A stretch of 64,000 nucleotides of DNA from Aliiroseovarius sp. (GTDB taxonomy: Bacteria > Pseudomonadota > Alphaproteobacteria > Rhodobacterales > Rhodobacteraceae), in contig NZ_JASBTN010000026.1 in assembly GCF_030148435.1 (NCBI RefSeq), positions 37,313 through 101,312 of the forward strand, in the 5' to 3' direction. A program made the translations under genes and the position numbers. How positions within the stretch are numbered: the stretch's first letter is position 1; every line of letters begins with the position of its first letter. The notes under the pieces are model-generated. The model saw nothing but the letters and a program-made list of their open reading frames with translations, was not told the DNA's origin and searched no databases. Shown here piece by piece: positions 26,087 to 33,750 of this stretch.

Positions 26087-27199
26087 TTACTCGGCCGCCT
26101 GTGCTGGCATATCCTGGGCCGCAAGCCAGGTCTGGAAGTCACGGATCGTGCCTTCGTAGTCATCGCCCGCCAATGGCCCCTCCAGAGCGTGCTCCGAACC
26201 CAGCGCAACCTGCATGCGTTCCAGTTTTTCACGATCCTCGCGGTTTACCTCCTCCCAGAGCTTGATACGTCCGGCGATGGTGTCTTCGTCCAGGTCGTCA
26301 CCATAGGTGGACATGGTCCACTTCACCCGGATCAGTCCGGCGTTGACCGGGAAGATCGAGATCGAGACGAGGAGGCTCGCCGCCTGGCTGGCGACCTGGG
26401 TTGGGAACTTGGCAAAGAGGGTCGAACGCTGGCGTTCCTCGTCGCTAAGGCCGGGCGCGCCCTGTCCACGCGACGGTATCCCATCCGGATAGTTCGCCCC
26501 GTATGAGGTAAATCCCAGTCCGCTCGTCAGTTTGCGCGCCAGCCCTGTGGGGGTGTAGCCATGCAGGGTCTGCGGATGCACCACTGACAGGTGGTAGCCC
26601 TCCATGAAATTTTCGACCAGGCATTTCCAGTTGGTGTGCCAGTTTTCCTCGGCGACATGGACGAGGCGGAATTTTTCAGTCTCGTATGGGGCCAGAAGCC
26701 CGTCCAGGTCGGGGTGCGCGAAGGGGGCAGCATCCGCATCCAGGTTCACGTAGATGAACCCGTTCCACTGCTGCACATTGTGGCCATGCAGCTTGCAGTT
26801 CTTGGCATCGAAACCCGCGTTTTCCATCCGTGCAGCGCGCAACAGCGCCCCGTCGCGCCCATAGGACCAGGCGTGGTAGGAGCAGACGAAGCGTTTCACA
26901 TTGCCCCGCCCCTCGGCCAGAGGCATACCCCGGTGGCGGCAGACATTGGCGAGCACACGGATTTTTTCATCGTCCCCACGCACCACGATCAGCGGCTCAT
27001 TCAACAGCTGAACGGTAAAGAAATCTCCCGGTTCCGGGATTTCGTCCACACGACCAAGACAGTGCCAACCCAGGCGCAGCACCGTTGCAGCCTCGTGATC
27101 GAACTGACCCTGGCTGGTGTAGTAGGCCCCGGGCATGCCCATCGGCCGATCGACGGGCAAGGCCGCCAAGCTCTGCAGTTTCTCACGTAGATCGGTCAT
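26087..27199 (-). CDS. Rieske 2Fe-2S oxygenase, alpha-subunit type (A)
   Basis: 370-aa Rieske non-heme iron oxygenase. The 2Fe-2S ligands are Cys87, His89 (VCRHRG), Cys106 and His109 (CSYHAW). The mononuclear iron motif ENFMEGYHLSVVH gives His203 and His208, with Glu200 three residues before the first His where a bridging acidic residue lies in this family. The ATG at 27199 has GGGAGG upstream; the longer open frame is not conserved. No ferredoxin, reductase or beta subunit is encoded nearby. Last enzyme gene of the FMO-Rieske operon. The substrate is unknown. Confidence 0.87.
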   Translation of the reverse strand: MTDLREKLQSLAALPVDRPMGMPGAYYTSQGQFDHEAATVLRLGWHCLGRVDEIPEPGDFFTVQLLNEPLIVVRGDDEKIRVLANVCRHRGMPLAEGRGNVKRFVCSYHAWSYGRDGALLRAARMENAGFDAKNCKLHGHNVQQWNGFIYVNLDADAAPFAHPDLDGLLAPYETEKFRLVHVAEENWHTNWKCLVENFMEGYHLSVVHPQTLHGYTPTGLARKLTSGLGFTSYGANYPDGIPSRGQGAPGLSDEERQRSTLFAKFPTQVASQAASLLVSISIFPVNAGLIRVKWTMSTYGDDLDEDTIAGRIKLWEEVNREDREKLERMQVALGSEHALEGPLAGDDYEGTIRDFQTWLAAQDMPAQAAE

Positions 27200-27257
27200 C
27201 GAACCCTCCCAATTCCGGTGTTCCGTTTGTCGCTTCCGTTCAGAACAGTCATTGCGC

Positions 27258-27932
27258 CTATTCATCCCCGGGCACTCCGTAGGAGGGCGCCTCGCGCGGG
27301 TCCAGGGCGCGCTGGATATAGGCGTCGAGTTGCGGTTTGTAGACTTCCCAGGCCGTCGCGATATGCTCGATCGGGCAGCCTTCGCTCCAGTCACAGCGCA
27401 GGTCGGCCACGGGCCAGGAAACCTCGTCGACCAATAGCAGCCCGGCCGACCGCACCGGCCCCGCCTCGCCCCCGGCCGCAAGCCCCGCGCGCATGGCGGC
27501 GATCAGCCGGTCGCCCAGATGGCCCCGAGACGCCCCGAACCCGGCGACAATCGCCTGGGGCACCGTGTCATTGGCCAGGAGATTGCCCCCCGAGGCCACG
27601 TCGCGCCCCTGCGCCTGGGTCCAGATGCCTAGCGAGTTCGGGCCGGAGTGGATAGCCGTCCCCCCGGCGCGATCCACCGCCAGCACCTGGCGATATTCAA
27701 TGTGTCTGCCGCGCGCCCGGACCTCCTCGATGGCCTCGGCGGCGGTCAGACCGCTCTCCATCAGGTCCAGCGTCAAAGGCCCCAGCGTCGGGTCGGTCAC
27801 ATTCTGCGAGGCCACGGCCCCTACGCCCGCCCGCGCATAGGCGCAGCGTGCCGCCACGGCAGGCGAGGACGAGGAAATCGCCAAGCCGAACATGCCCGTC
27901 TCCGCGCAACGTGCCACCAGCGAAAAAGTCAT
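27258..27932 (-). CDS. DUF1028 family protein (Ntn-hydrolase-like)
   Basis: 224 aa. It begins MTFSLVARCAETGMFGLAIS with SSSPAVAARCAYARAGVGAVASQN, the diagnostic start of DUF1028 proteins, which have an Ntn-hydrolase-type fold and no firmly assigned reaction. The GGNLLAND and GDRLIAAMRAGLAAGGEAGPVRSAG blocks also match. It lies between the RidA-like gene and Rieske A, all reading left. DUF1028 genes often occur beside amidases and RidA proteins, which suggests amide or lactam hydrolysis; that is inference. Confidence 0.88.
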   Translation of the reverse strand: MTFSLVARCAETGMFGLAISSSSPAVAARCAYARAGVGAVASQNVTDPTLGPLTLDLMESGLTAAEAIEEVRARGRHIEYRQVLAVDRAGGTAIHSGPNSLGIWTQAQGRDVASGGNLLANDTVPQAIVAGFGASRGHLGDRLIAAMRAGLAAGGEAGPVRSAGLLLVDEVSWPVADLRCDWSEGCPIEHIATAWEVYKPQLDAYIQRALDPREAPSYGVPGDE

Positions 27933-28016
27933 GCTCCTCTTCCTTTCATCTTTCCCAAAATATCCCGGGGAGCGCGAGGGGCTGGCCCCTCGCTCCTGCT
28001 CTCTCAGCGCATGCAG

Positions 28017-28433
28017 TCAGTCCGGGATCACCGCCGTGCCATCGATCTCCACCAGCCATTCGGGTCGGGCAAGCGCCTGCACGACCAGCCCGGTCGAAAC
28101 CGGATGCACCCCTTTTATATATTCGCCCATGGTGCGATAGACCGCCTCGCGATGGCGCACGTCGGTGATATAGACAACGACCTTGACCAGGTGCTCCATC
28201 GAGCCGCCGGCCTCCTCGATCAACTGGCGGATGTTCTGCATGACCTTATGGGTCTGTTCGACCGGGTCATGGCTGTCGATATTCACCGCGTCGTCCAGGT
28301 TCTGCGGGCACTGGCCACGCAGCCAGACGGTCCTGCCGCCCTGAGTGACCACGGCCTGGCACAGGTCATTGTCCAGATTCTGTTCCGGGTAGGTATCCGA
28401 GGTGTTGAACTTGCGAATTCGGGTATGGGGCAT
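28017..28433 (-). CDS. RidA-family protein lacking the catalytic arginine
   Basis: 138 aa from the ATG at 28433. The fold markers of the family are visible: HKVMQNIRQLIEEAGGSMEHLVKVVVYITD in two blocks and YRTMGEYI. At the position where imine-deaminating RidA has Pro-x-Arg-Ser, this protein reads HPVSTGLVVQAL, so the key arginine is absent. It therefore probably belongs to a non-deaminating Rid subgroup with another hydrolytic or binding role. It sits between Rieske B (22 bp) and DUF1028. Confidence 0.82.
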   Translation of the reverse strand: MPHTRIRKFNTSDTYPEQNLDNDLCQAVVTQGGRTVWLRGQCPQNLDDAVNIDSHDPVEQTHKVMQNIRQLIEEAGGSMEHLVKVVVYITDVRHREAVYRTMGEYIKGVHPVSTGLVVQALARPEWLVEIDGTAVIPD

Positions 28434-28455
28434 GAGGTTTCCTTGATCTTCGCGG

Positions 28456-29598
28456 TCAGGCCTGACGGCCCGCCTCGATCCGCGCCATGAGGTACTGGGC
28501 GAAGTCATAGTTGGGGCGTTCGAGGTGGCTGAGGTGGCCCGGCACGGCGCGGTCCGAACAGAGGCCGGTGTACACCTTTTCCGTGCAACCGCGATCCTCG
28601 ACATTCACGTCATCCAGGAGCGCCTTGAGATCGGCGAAGTTCCGGTGCGCGTCCGCGTCGTCCCTGTAGTCATCCGACATGCCGCCACCGAAACGGATAT
28701 GCACCTTGCCCGGTCCCTGCGGGTGGAGCGACAGGTACCAGAAATACCCGGGCGTCAGGGTGATCAGCAGGCTGGGATAGATTGCCAGCAGGAAGGTGGT
28801 GCGCCGTTCCTCTCCGTTCAGGCGGTCATTGGTCGGATGCGCCATGGCAATGCGCAGGGTCTCGTCTTTCAGGATGGTATGGTAGTTGAAGGCGGGCAGA
28901 CCCGGCGGGCAGACCATATCCTCAAGCTTCGACAATCCGCCGATGGTGCCCGCGTGGCAAACCGGCAGGTGGTAGCTTTCCATGAAGTTCTCGGCCAGAA
29001 CCTTCCAGTTGGTGTCCCAGACATGTTCCTCGTAGAAGGCCTCGGTGTAGTTGGTCATGTCATAGCCCGCGATCAGTTCCTCGACCTGCGCCAACCGGTC
29101 GGCCACGTCCGGCGCCTCCTCGTTCAGGGTGACGAACACCCAGCCCAGCCACTCCTGGCAACGGACCTTGGGAAGCTGGTACTGGTCCTTGCAGAAGCCT
29201 TCGTTCAGGGTCATCGCAGGCGCCCCGCGCAGCGAGCCATCCAGGCTATAGGTCCAGGCGTGGTAAGGGCAGACGATGGCCCGGGTCTTCCCGCGCCCGT
29301 GCAACAGAGTCGACATGCGGTGCAGGCAGACATTCGACAGGGCGCTGAGCTGCCCGTCCCGGTCGCGGATCACCAGGATCGGCTGCCCGGACAGCTCGCA
29401 GGTGGTGTAGTCGCCCGGATTGGCCAGGGCATCGGCGCGTCCAACGCAGTACCAGTCCCTGGCGAAGATATGGGCCAGTTCCTCGTCCAGGAATTCCTGC
29501 GAGGTATAGACCGAAGGCGGCATGGCATGGGCGCGTTCGAAGGGTTGGGCGGTGTTCTGGCGCAGTTCCTCGACGGGGTCGATCTGGTCCTTGGGCAT
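28456..29598 (-). CDS. Rieske 2Fe-2S oxygenase, alpha-subunit type (B)
   Basis: 380 aa. Rieske ligands: Cys91 and His93 (NVCLHRM), Cys110 and His113 (CPYHAW). The mononuclear iron site is AENFMESYHLPVCH with His210 and His215, and Glu207 in the bridging position. It is a paralogue of the Rieske A protein of the same operon, sharing the YTSQ entry motif, yet clearly diverged. Like A it has no cognate reductase in the window. It lies 14 bp after the flavoprotein gene. Confidence 0.87.
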   Translation of the reverse strand: MPKDQIDPVEELRQNTAQPFERAHAMPPSVYTSQEFLDEELAHIFARDWYCVGRADALANPGDYTTCELSGQPILVIRDRDGQLSALSNVCLHRMSTLLHGRGKTRAIVCPYHAWTYSLDGSLRGAPAMTLNEGFCKDQYQLPKVRCQEWLGWVFVTLNEEAPDVADRLAQVEELIAGYDMTNYTEAFYEEHVWDTNWKVLAENFMESYHLPVCHAGTIGGLSKLEDMVCPPGLPAFNYHTILKDETLRIAMAHPTNDRLNGEERRTTFLLAIYPSLLITLTPGYFWYLSLHPQGPGKVHIRFGGGMSDDYRDDADAHRNFADLKALLDDVNVEDRGCTEKVYTGLCSDRAVPGHLSHLERPNYDFAQYLMARIEAGRQA

Positions 29599-29612
29599 CT
29601 GGGGTCTCCTCG

Positions 29613-30917
29613 TCAGGCGTCCTGGGTGATCTGTTCGGCAGTAATCTGTTCGGCGGCGATCTGTTCGGCAGTGCCGTCATAGGCCAGGTAATCGCGCTGG
29701 ATCGCGATCTGGTCGGCGATATGCATGGCGTCGTGCCACACCCCCCACAGGAAGGTGGAGCCGCGCCGGGATTGCCAGGGCAGCCCCAGGAAGTAGACAT
29801 CGGGCTCGACCGAAACGCCGCGCTGGTGGATCGGGGCGCCGCGTTGGTCGAAGGCATCCACCTTCATCCAGTTGAAGTCCTGCCGGAACCCGGTGGCCCA
29901 GATGATCGCGCTCACCCCCTCGGCGGCCAGGTCGATTTCGCTGAGCGGATTGGTCAGGCAGTCGGGATCGGGCCAGGCCTTGCGCGCCGCAGGTTCCTCG
30001 GGCAGGTCCAACCCGGTACGCGCCACATAGGCGTCGGCAGCATCCAGCATCCCGGCATAATTGGCATCGCCGGCGGCAATATTGGCCTGCAGGTCGCCCC
30101 GGAAGCTCAGAACACCATCCCGGTAGCGGTCGGCCATGCCGGTCAGGGTCACGCCCTCGCTGGCCAGCCGGCGAAAATCCATTGTGTGCCCGCCATAGGC
30201 GCCGCTGACCGAGATCGTCACATGTTCCGTGCCCGGCTTCTGCGCGGCCACGTCCCACAGGCCCAGCACACCCAGCCACCAGACGAAATCCCGGTCGCGA
30301 TAGCGGCGCGGCGGGCGGTCATGCGGGCCGACGGACAGGAAGACCTTGCGCCCGGCGCGGTTCAGCTCGTCGGCGATCTGCGCCCCGGACGAGCCCGCGC
30401 CCACCACCATTACGGCCCCTTCCGGCAACTGCCCGGGGTTCTTGTAGTGGAAGGAATGGATCTGCTCGAGCCTCTCGGTCTGCGCCATGATCGGCGGGAT
30501 TACCGGATGCTGGAAAGCCCCGGTGGCGGCGACGATCCGCCGGGCCTCGATCTCGCCCGCCGAAGTCTCGACCCGGAACCCCGCACGCCCCGGCAGGCGT
30601 TCAGCCCTCAGCACTTCCACCCCGGTGCGGATCGGCGCATTGACCATGGCCGCGTATTCTTCGAGGTAGTCAGCCACCCGGTCCTTCGAGACGAACTCAT
30701 CCGCGGCATTGCCCTTGAATTCGAGGTTCGGGAAACGGTCATGCCAGACCGGACCGTTGGTCACGAGCGTGTCCCAACGCCCGCTGCGCCAGGCTTCGGC
30801 GATGCGGTTCTTTTCCAGGATCAGATGCGGCACGCCCTTGTTGCCCAGATGCTCGCTCAGGGCGATCCCGGCCTGTCCACCACCCACGACGAGCGTGTCT
30901 GTCTTTTCAACGGGCAT
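29613..30917 (-). CDS. FMO-type NAD(P)/FAD-dependent monooxygenase-like flavoprotein
   Basis: 434 aa from the ATG at 30917 (SD AAGGA). FAD-binding motif TLVVGGGQAGIALSEHLG at the N-terminus and a second Rossmann motif MVVGAGSSGAQIADELN near residue 170, as in flavin monooxygenases and the so-called trkA-like oxidoreductases. It is the first gene of the operon with two Rieske oxygenases, RidA-like and DUF1028. It may N-hydroxylate or Baeyer-Villiger-oxidise a pathway intermediate; it does not look like a Rieske ferredoxin reductase. The C-terminus ends in a short AEQI tandem repeat. Confidence 0.82.
   Translation of the reverse strand: MPVEKTDTLVVGGGQAGIALSEHLGNKGVPHLILEKNRIAEAWRSGRWDTLVTNGPVWHDRFPNLEFKGNAADEFVSKDRVADYLEEYAAMVNAPIRTGVEVLRAERLPGRAGFRVETSAGEIEARRIVAATGAFQHPVIPPIMAQTERLEQIHSFHYKNPGQLPEGAVMVVGAGSSGAQIADELNRAGRKVFLSVGPHDRPPRRYRDRDFVWWLGVLGLWDVAAQKPGTEHVTISVSGAYGGHTMDFRRLASEGVTLTGMADRYRDGVLSFRGDLQANIAAGDANYAGMLDAADAYVARTGLDLPEEPAARKAWPDPDCLTNPLSEIDLAAEGVSAIIWATGFRQDFNWMKVDAFDQRGAPIHQRGVSVEPDVYFLGLPWQSRRGSTFLWGVWHDAMHIADQIAIQRDYLAYDGTAEQIAAEQITAEQITQDA
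29628..29672. repeat. Three 15-bp tandem repeats in the flavoprotein C-terminus
   Basis: Units 29628-29642 and 29658-29672 are identical (GATCTGTTCGGCAGT) and the middle unit 29643-29657 differs at three bases. They encode the repeated TAEQI/AAEQI tail just before the stop, a spot open to slippage without harming the fold. Confidence 0.8.
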
Positions 30918-31110
30918 GTCTGTTCCTTCCATCAGCGGGGATCGGCTGCGGGTCTGCCGGGAAAGGGCAGGGCCGCATTCTGTTCGCGTTCCCCAACTGT
31001 GCCCTGTGACCCGGCTTGGAAAAGAATAGTCTGCATCACCAATGATTAGGCATGACCTAATGTCTTTTCGTCACAAATAGGCATTCCCTTACCCAAGTGC
31101 TGAACGTATC

Positions 31111-31190
31111 CCCTTCTGAACAGGTCTCCCCAGCCAAGGGGAGAGGCGCGCCGGACCTCTGTCCGACCTGTTCCCCTGAGGACGGAAGGG
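31111..31190 (-). ncRNA. Candidate structured leader RNA upstream of the flavoprotein/Rieske operon
   Basis: Within the 392-bp gene-free stretch 30918-31309 lies a compact set of nested inverted repeats. The outer pair is CCCTTC/GAAGGG (31111-31116 with 31185-31190), then a perfect 9-bp pair GAACAGGTC/GACCTGTTC (31118-31126 with 31165-31173). Inside are two hairpins, TCCCC/GGGGA (31127-31131 with 31138-31142) and GGAC/GTCC (31153-31156 with 31161-31164). Together they form a three-way-junction-like fold. It is about 195 bp before the operon start, so it could be a 5' leader element. The strand is assumed from context. I see no protein gene in the rest of this stretch. Confidence 0.4.
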
Positions 31191-31309
31191 CCAAGAACCC
31201 TGGTACGCGGTATCTGGCAGAGCCTCGGAACCCCTGGGCGCATCCATGACTGGGCCTTCGACTCACGCACCGCGCTCTGACCTCGGAACCCGTCTGCGCC
31301 TGCCCGCCC

Positions 31310-32872
31310 TCACGGCAGAATGGCGCCTGCATGAAAGGCAATCCTGCGGTGGGTCTCGCCCCGCGCCCTCACCGCCACGCGCCGGATCCGCTCGGGATCG
31401 GGGTGGGTCATGGCCTGCCGTTCAACGCGGGGCCAGAGAAGGGACAGCAGCACCTGTGCGGTGAGGGCCGTGAACTCATGCACCTTCGCCGCGGCGGCCT
31501 CGTCCGACAGGATCGCGGTGCGGGCCGCCGCCCACAGTTTCGCGACTTCGGGTGCCGCTTCGGTCCGCAGGAGCGCCGCGAACGCCTGCCCTGCAGCGCC
31601 GGGCAGCAACCGCGTGACAAGGGCACGTTCATGGATTCCGTTGGCACCCTCGTAGATCGCCGTGATGCGCGTGTCGCGACAGGTCTGTTCGACCCGGTAT
31701 TCCGACAGGTAGCCATAGCCGCCCAGCACCTGCATCCCCAAATCTGCCGCGCGCATGCCGGCTTCGGTGCAATAGACCTTGGTGAGCGGGGTCATAAAGT
31801 CGACCAGGTCCGGGGCTCCGCCACGCGCCATGGTAACAAGAGCCAGATGCGCCATGGCCCGTGCGCCCAGCGCCAAGCCGTCTGCCTGCTCCAGCATGCG
31901 TCGGACATCGGCATGACCATCCAGCGTGACCGGAGCCCCGTCCATCCCGCGCCCTTGCACCCGTTCGGCGGCGTATGTTCGGGAAATGTCATATGCCCGC
32001 GCCGCGTGGGCCACACCCTGCAATGCCACATCCAGCCGGGCATGATCCATCATGGTGAACATGGCGGCAAGACCCTGGCCCTCATCCCCGATCAGCTCTG
32101 CTTCGGCCCCGTCAAATGCCAACTGGCAGGTCGGCGAGGCATGCAGACCCATCTTTTCCTCGATCCGCGTTACGGTGACGGCATTGCGGCTGCCGTCACT
32201 CCGCGCGCTGGGACAGAGGAACAGGGACAGGCCCTTGATCCCGTCAGCCGACGTGCGCGCCAGCACAAGATGCAGGATGCGCTCGGACATGTCCTGATCC
32301 CCGCCAGAGATGAAGATCTTCTCGCCAGAGATCCGCCATCCGTCCGACTGGTCCGCCCGGCAACGAATGCGCGACAGGTCCGAGCCCGCGCCGGATTCGG
32401 TCAGGCACATGGTGGCAAGAGTCGTGCCGGATGCGAGCCCGGGCAGATGGCGTGCCTGTTGATCCGCGCTGCCAAAGCGCATCAGCACCCGGGCTGCGCC
32501 CGGCACCAGGCCTGTGACCATCTGCAAGGCGTGATTGGCCCCCGAGAAAACCTCGGACACGACCGCACCGGTCAGCGCATCCATCCCCTGCCCGCCATGC
32601 AGCTCGGGCAGGGTCAGGCCGGGCCAGCCAGCCTCGGCATAGGTGCGGTAGGCGTCGCGAAACCCATCCGGCATCCGAACCCGGCCATCTGTCAGGCGGC
32701 ACCCCTGCCGGTCGCCGGGTTCGTCCAGTGGCGCGATCTCGCCCTCGGCAAAACCCGCGAAATGATGCCCGATTTCACGGGTAAACGCCGCGTCATATCC
32801 GGGCAGTTCCCCGGCGCCGGCGACTTGCAGAGAAAACAGGATGTCGTCCAGCGGTGCCTTGAACGGGGTCAT
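31310..32872 (-). CDS. Acyl-CoA dehydrogenase
   Basis: FAD acyl-CoA dehydrogenase of 520 aa, longer than the 380-aa norm and closer to the extended acyl-CoA dehydrogenase group. N-terminal helical domain, then MCLTESGAGSDLSRI for flavin/substrate binding and GEKIFISGGDQDM. The C-terminal catalytic Glu is in ITAIYEGANGIHERAL. The start overlaps the amidohydrolase stop by 4 bp (ATGA). As last gene of a CoA-dependent aromatic-acid operon it may desaturate an arylpropionyl-CoA to the cinnamoyl form; inferred from context. Confidence 0.85.
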   Translation of the reverse strand: MTPFKAPLDDILFSLQVAGAGELPGYDAAFTREIGHHFAGFAEGEIAPLDEPGDRQGCRLTDGRVRMPDGFRDAYRTYAEAGWPGLTLPELHGGQGMDALTGAVVSEVFSGANHALQMVTGLVPGAARVLMRFGSADQQARHLPGLASGTTLATMCLTESGAGSDLSRIRCRADQSDGWRISGEKIFISGGDQDMSERILHLVLARTSADGIKGLSLFLCPSARSDGSRNAVTVTRIEEKMGLHASPTCQLAFDGAEAELIGDEGQGLAAMFTMMDHARLDVALQGVAHAARAYDISRTYAAERVQGRGMDGAPVTLDGHADVRRMLEQADGLALGARAMAHLALVTMARGGAPDLVDFMTPLTKVYCTEAGMRAADLGMQVLGGYGYLSEYRVEQTCRDTRITAIYEGANGIHERALVTRLLPGAAGQAFAALLRTEAAPEVAKLWAAARTAILSDEAAAAKVHEFTALTAQVLLSLLWPRVERQAMTHPDPERIRRVAVRARGETHRRIAFHAGAILP

Positions 32873-33741
32873 GCCAGCCCCAGCAGACGAGCGGCATTGC
32901 CCTTGATGATATCCTCGCGCAGCTCATCCTTGATCGCGATCTTCTCGAAATCCGCAAGCCAGCGTTCCGGGGTGATCATTGGCCAGTCGGAGCCGAACAG
33001 CACCTTCTTTTTCAGGATCGAGTTGCAGTATTTCACCAGAATGTCCGGAAAGTATTTCGGCGACCAGCCCGACAGGTCGATATAGACATTCGGCTTGTGC
33101 TGGGCCACTGCCAGCGCCTCTTCCTGCCACGGGAAGGAGGGGTGGGCGAGGATGATCTTCATCTCGGGGAAGTCCACCGCCACGTCGTCCATATACATCG
33201 GGTTCGAATATTTCAGCCGCATCCCGTTGCCGCCCGGCATGCCGCTGCCCACCCCGGTCTGGCCGGTGTGAAACAGCGCGATGCCACCCTCTTCGGCGAT
33301 GGCCTCGTAAAGCCCGTAGGCCATGCGGTCATTCGGGTAAAACCCCTGCATGGTTGGGTGGAACTTGAAGCCCTTGAGGCCGAAGTCGCGCATCAGCCGA
33401 CGCGCCTCGCGCGCGCCCATCTTGCCCTTGTGCGGGTCGATCGAGGCGAAGGGGATCAGCACGTCGTCGTTTTCGGCGGCCAGCGCGGCCACTTCTTCAT
33501 TGGCATAGCGGCGGTATCCGGTCTCGCGTTCGGCATCGACCGGGAAGATGACCGCAGCAATGTTCTGTTCACGGTAGTGCTGGGCGGTCTGGGGCACGGT
33601 CGGCGGGTGGCTCCACGGGGCGCCGAAATAGGTGGCCATGGTGGCCTGAAGATCGTCGTAACCGTCATCGGTGTGGCACCCGCATGGCTCCTCGGCATGG
33701 GTGTGAATATCGATCGCACGAACTTTGGAAATATCAACCAT
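32869..33741 (-). CDS. Amidohydrolase-family metal-dependent hydrolase (COG2159 type)
   Basis: 290-aa TIM-barrel hydrolase. Metal ligands can be read as HxH in IDIHTHAE, His in KGFKFHPTMQGF, His in IILAHPSFPW and Asp in FGSDWPMITPERW. Relatives include decarboxylases of the ACMSD group and the hydrolase that cleaves aryl beta-ketoacyl-CoA in CoA-dependent beta-oxidative deacetylation of hydroxycinnamates. The neighbouring ligase, crotonase and SDR favour the second role. SD TAGGAG precedes the ATG; it follows the CoA ligase by 9 bp. Confidence 0.8.
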   Translation of the reverse strand: MVDISKVRAIDIHTHAEEPCGCHTDDGYDDLQATMATYFGAPWSHPPTVPQTAQHYREQNIAAVIFPVDAERETGYRRYANEEVAALAAENDDVLIPFASIDPHKGKMGAREARRLMRDFGLKGFKFHPTMQGFYPNDRMAYGLYEAIAEEGGIALFHTGQTGVGSGMPGGNGMRLKYSNPMYMDDVAVDFPEMKIILAHPSFPWQEEALAVAQHKPNVYIDLSGWSPKYFPDILVKYCNSILKKKVLFGSDWPMITPERWLADFEKIAIKDELREDIIKGNAARLLGLA

Positions 33742-33750
33742 GGCGGTCTC

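Noticed and set aside
31046..31270. 74-codon minus-strand frame over the structured leader
   Set aside because: Composition is Arg/Pro-rich and the pattern is better explained by the inverted repeats; no SD.
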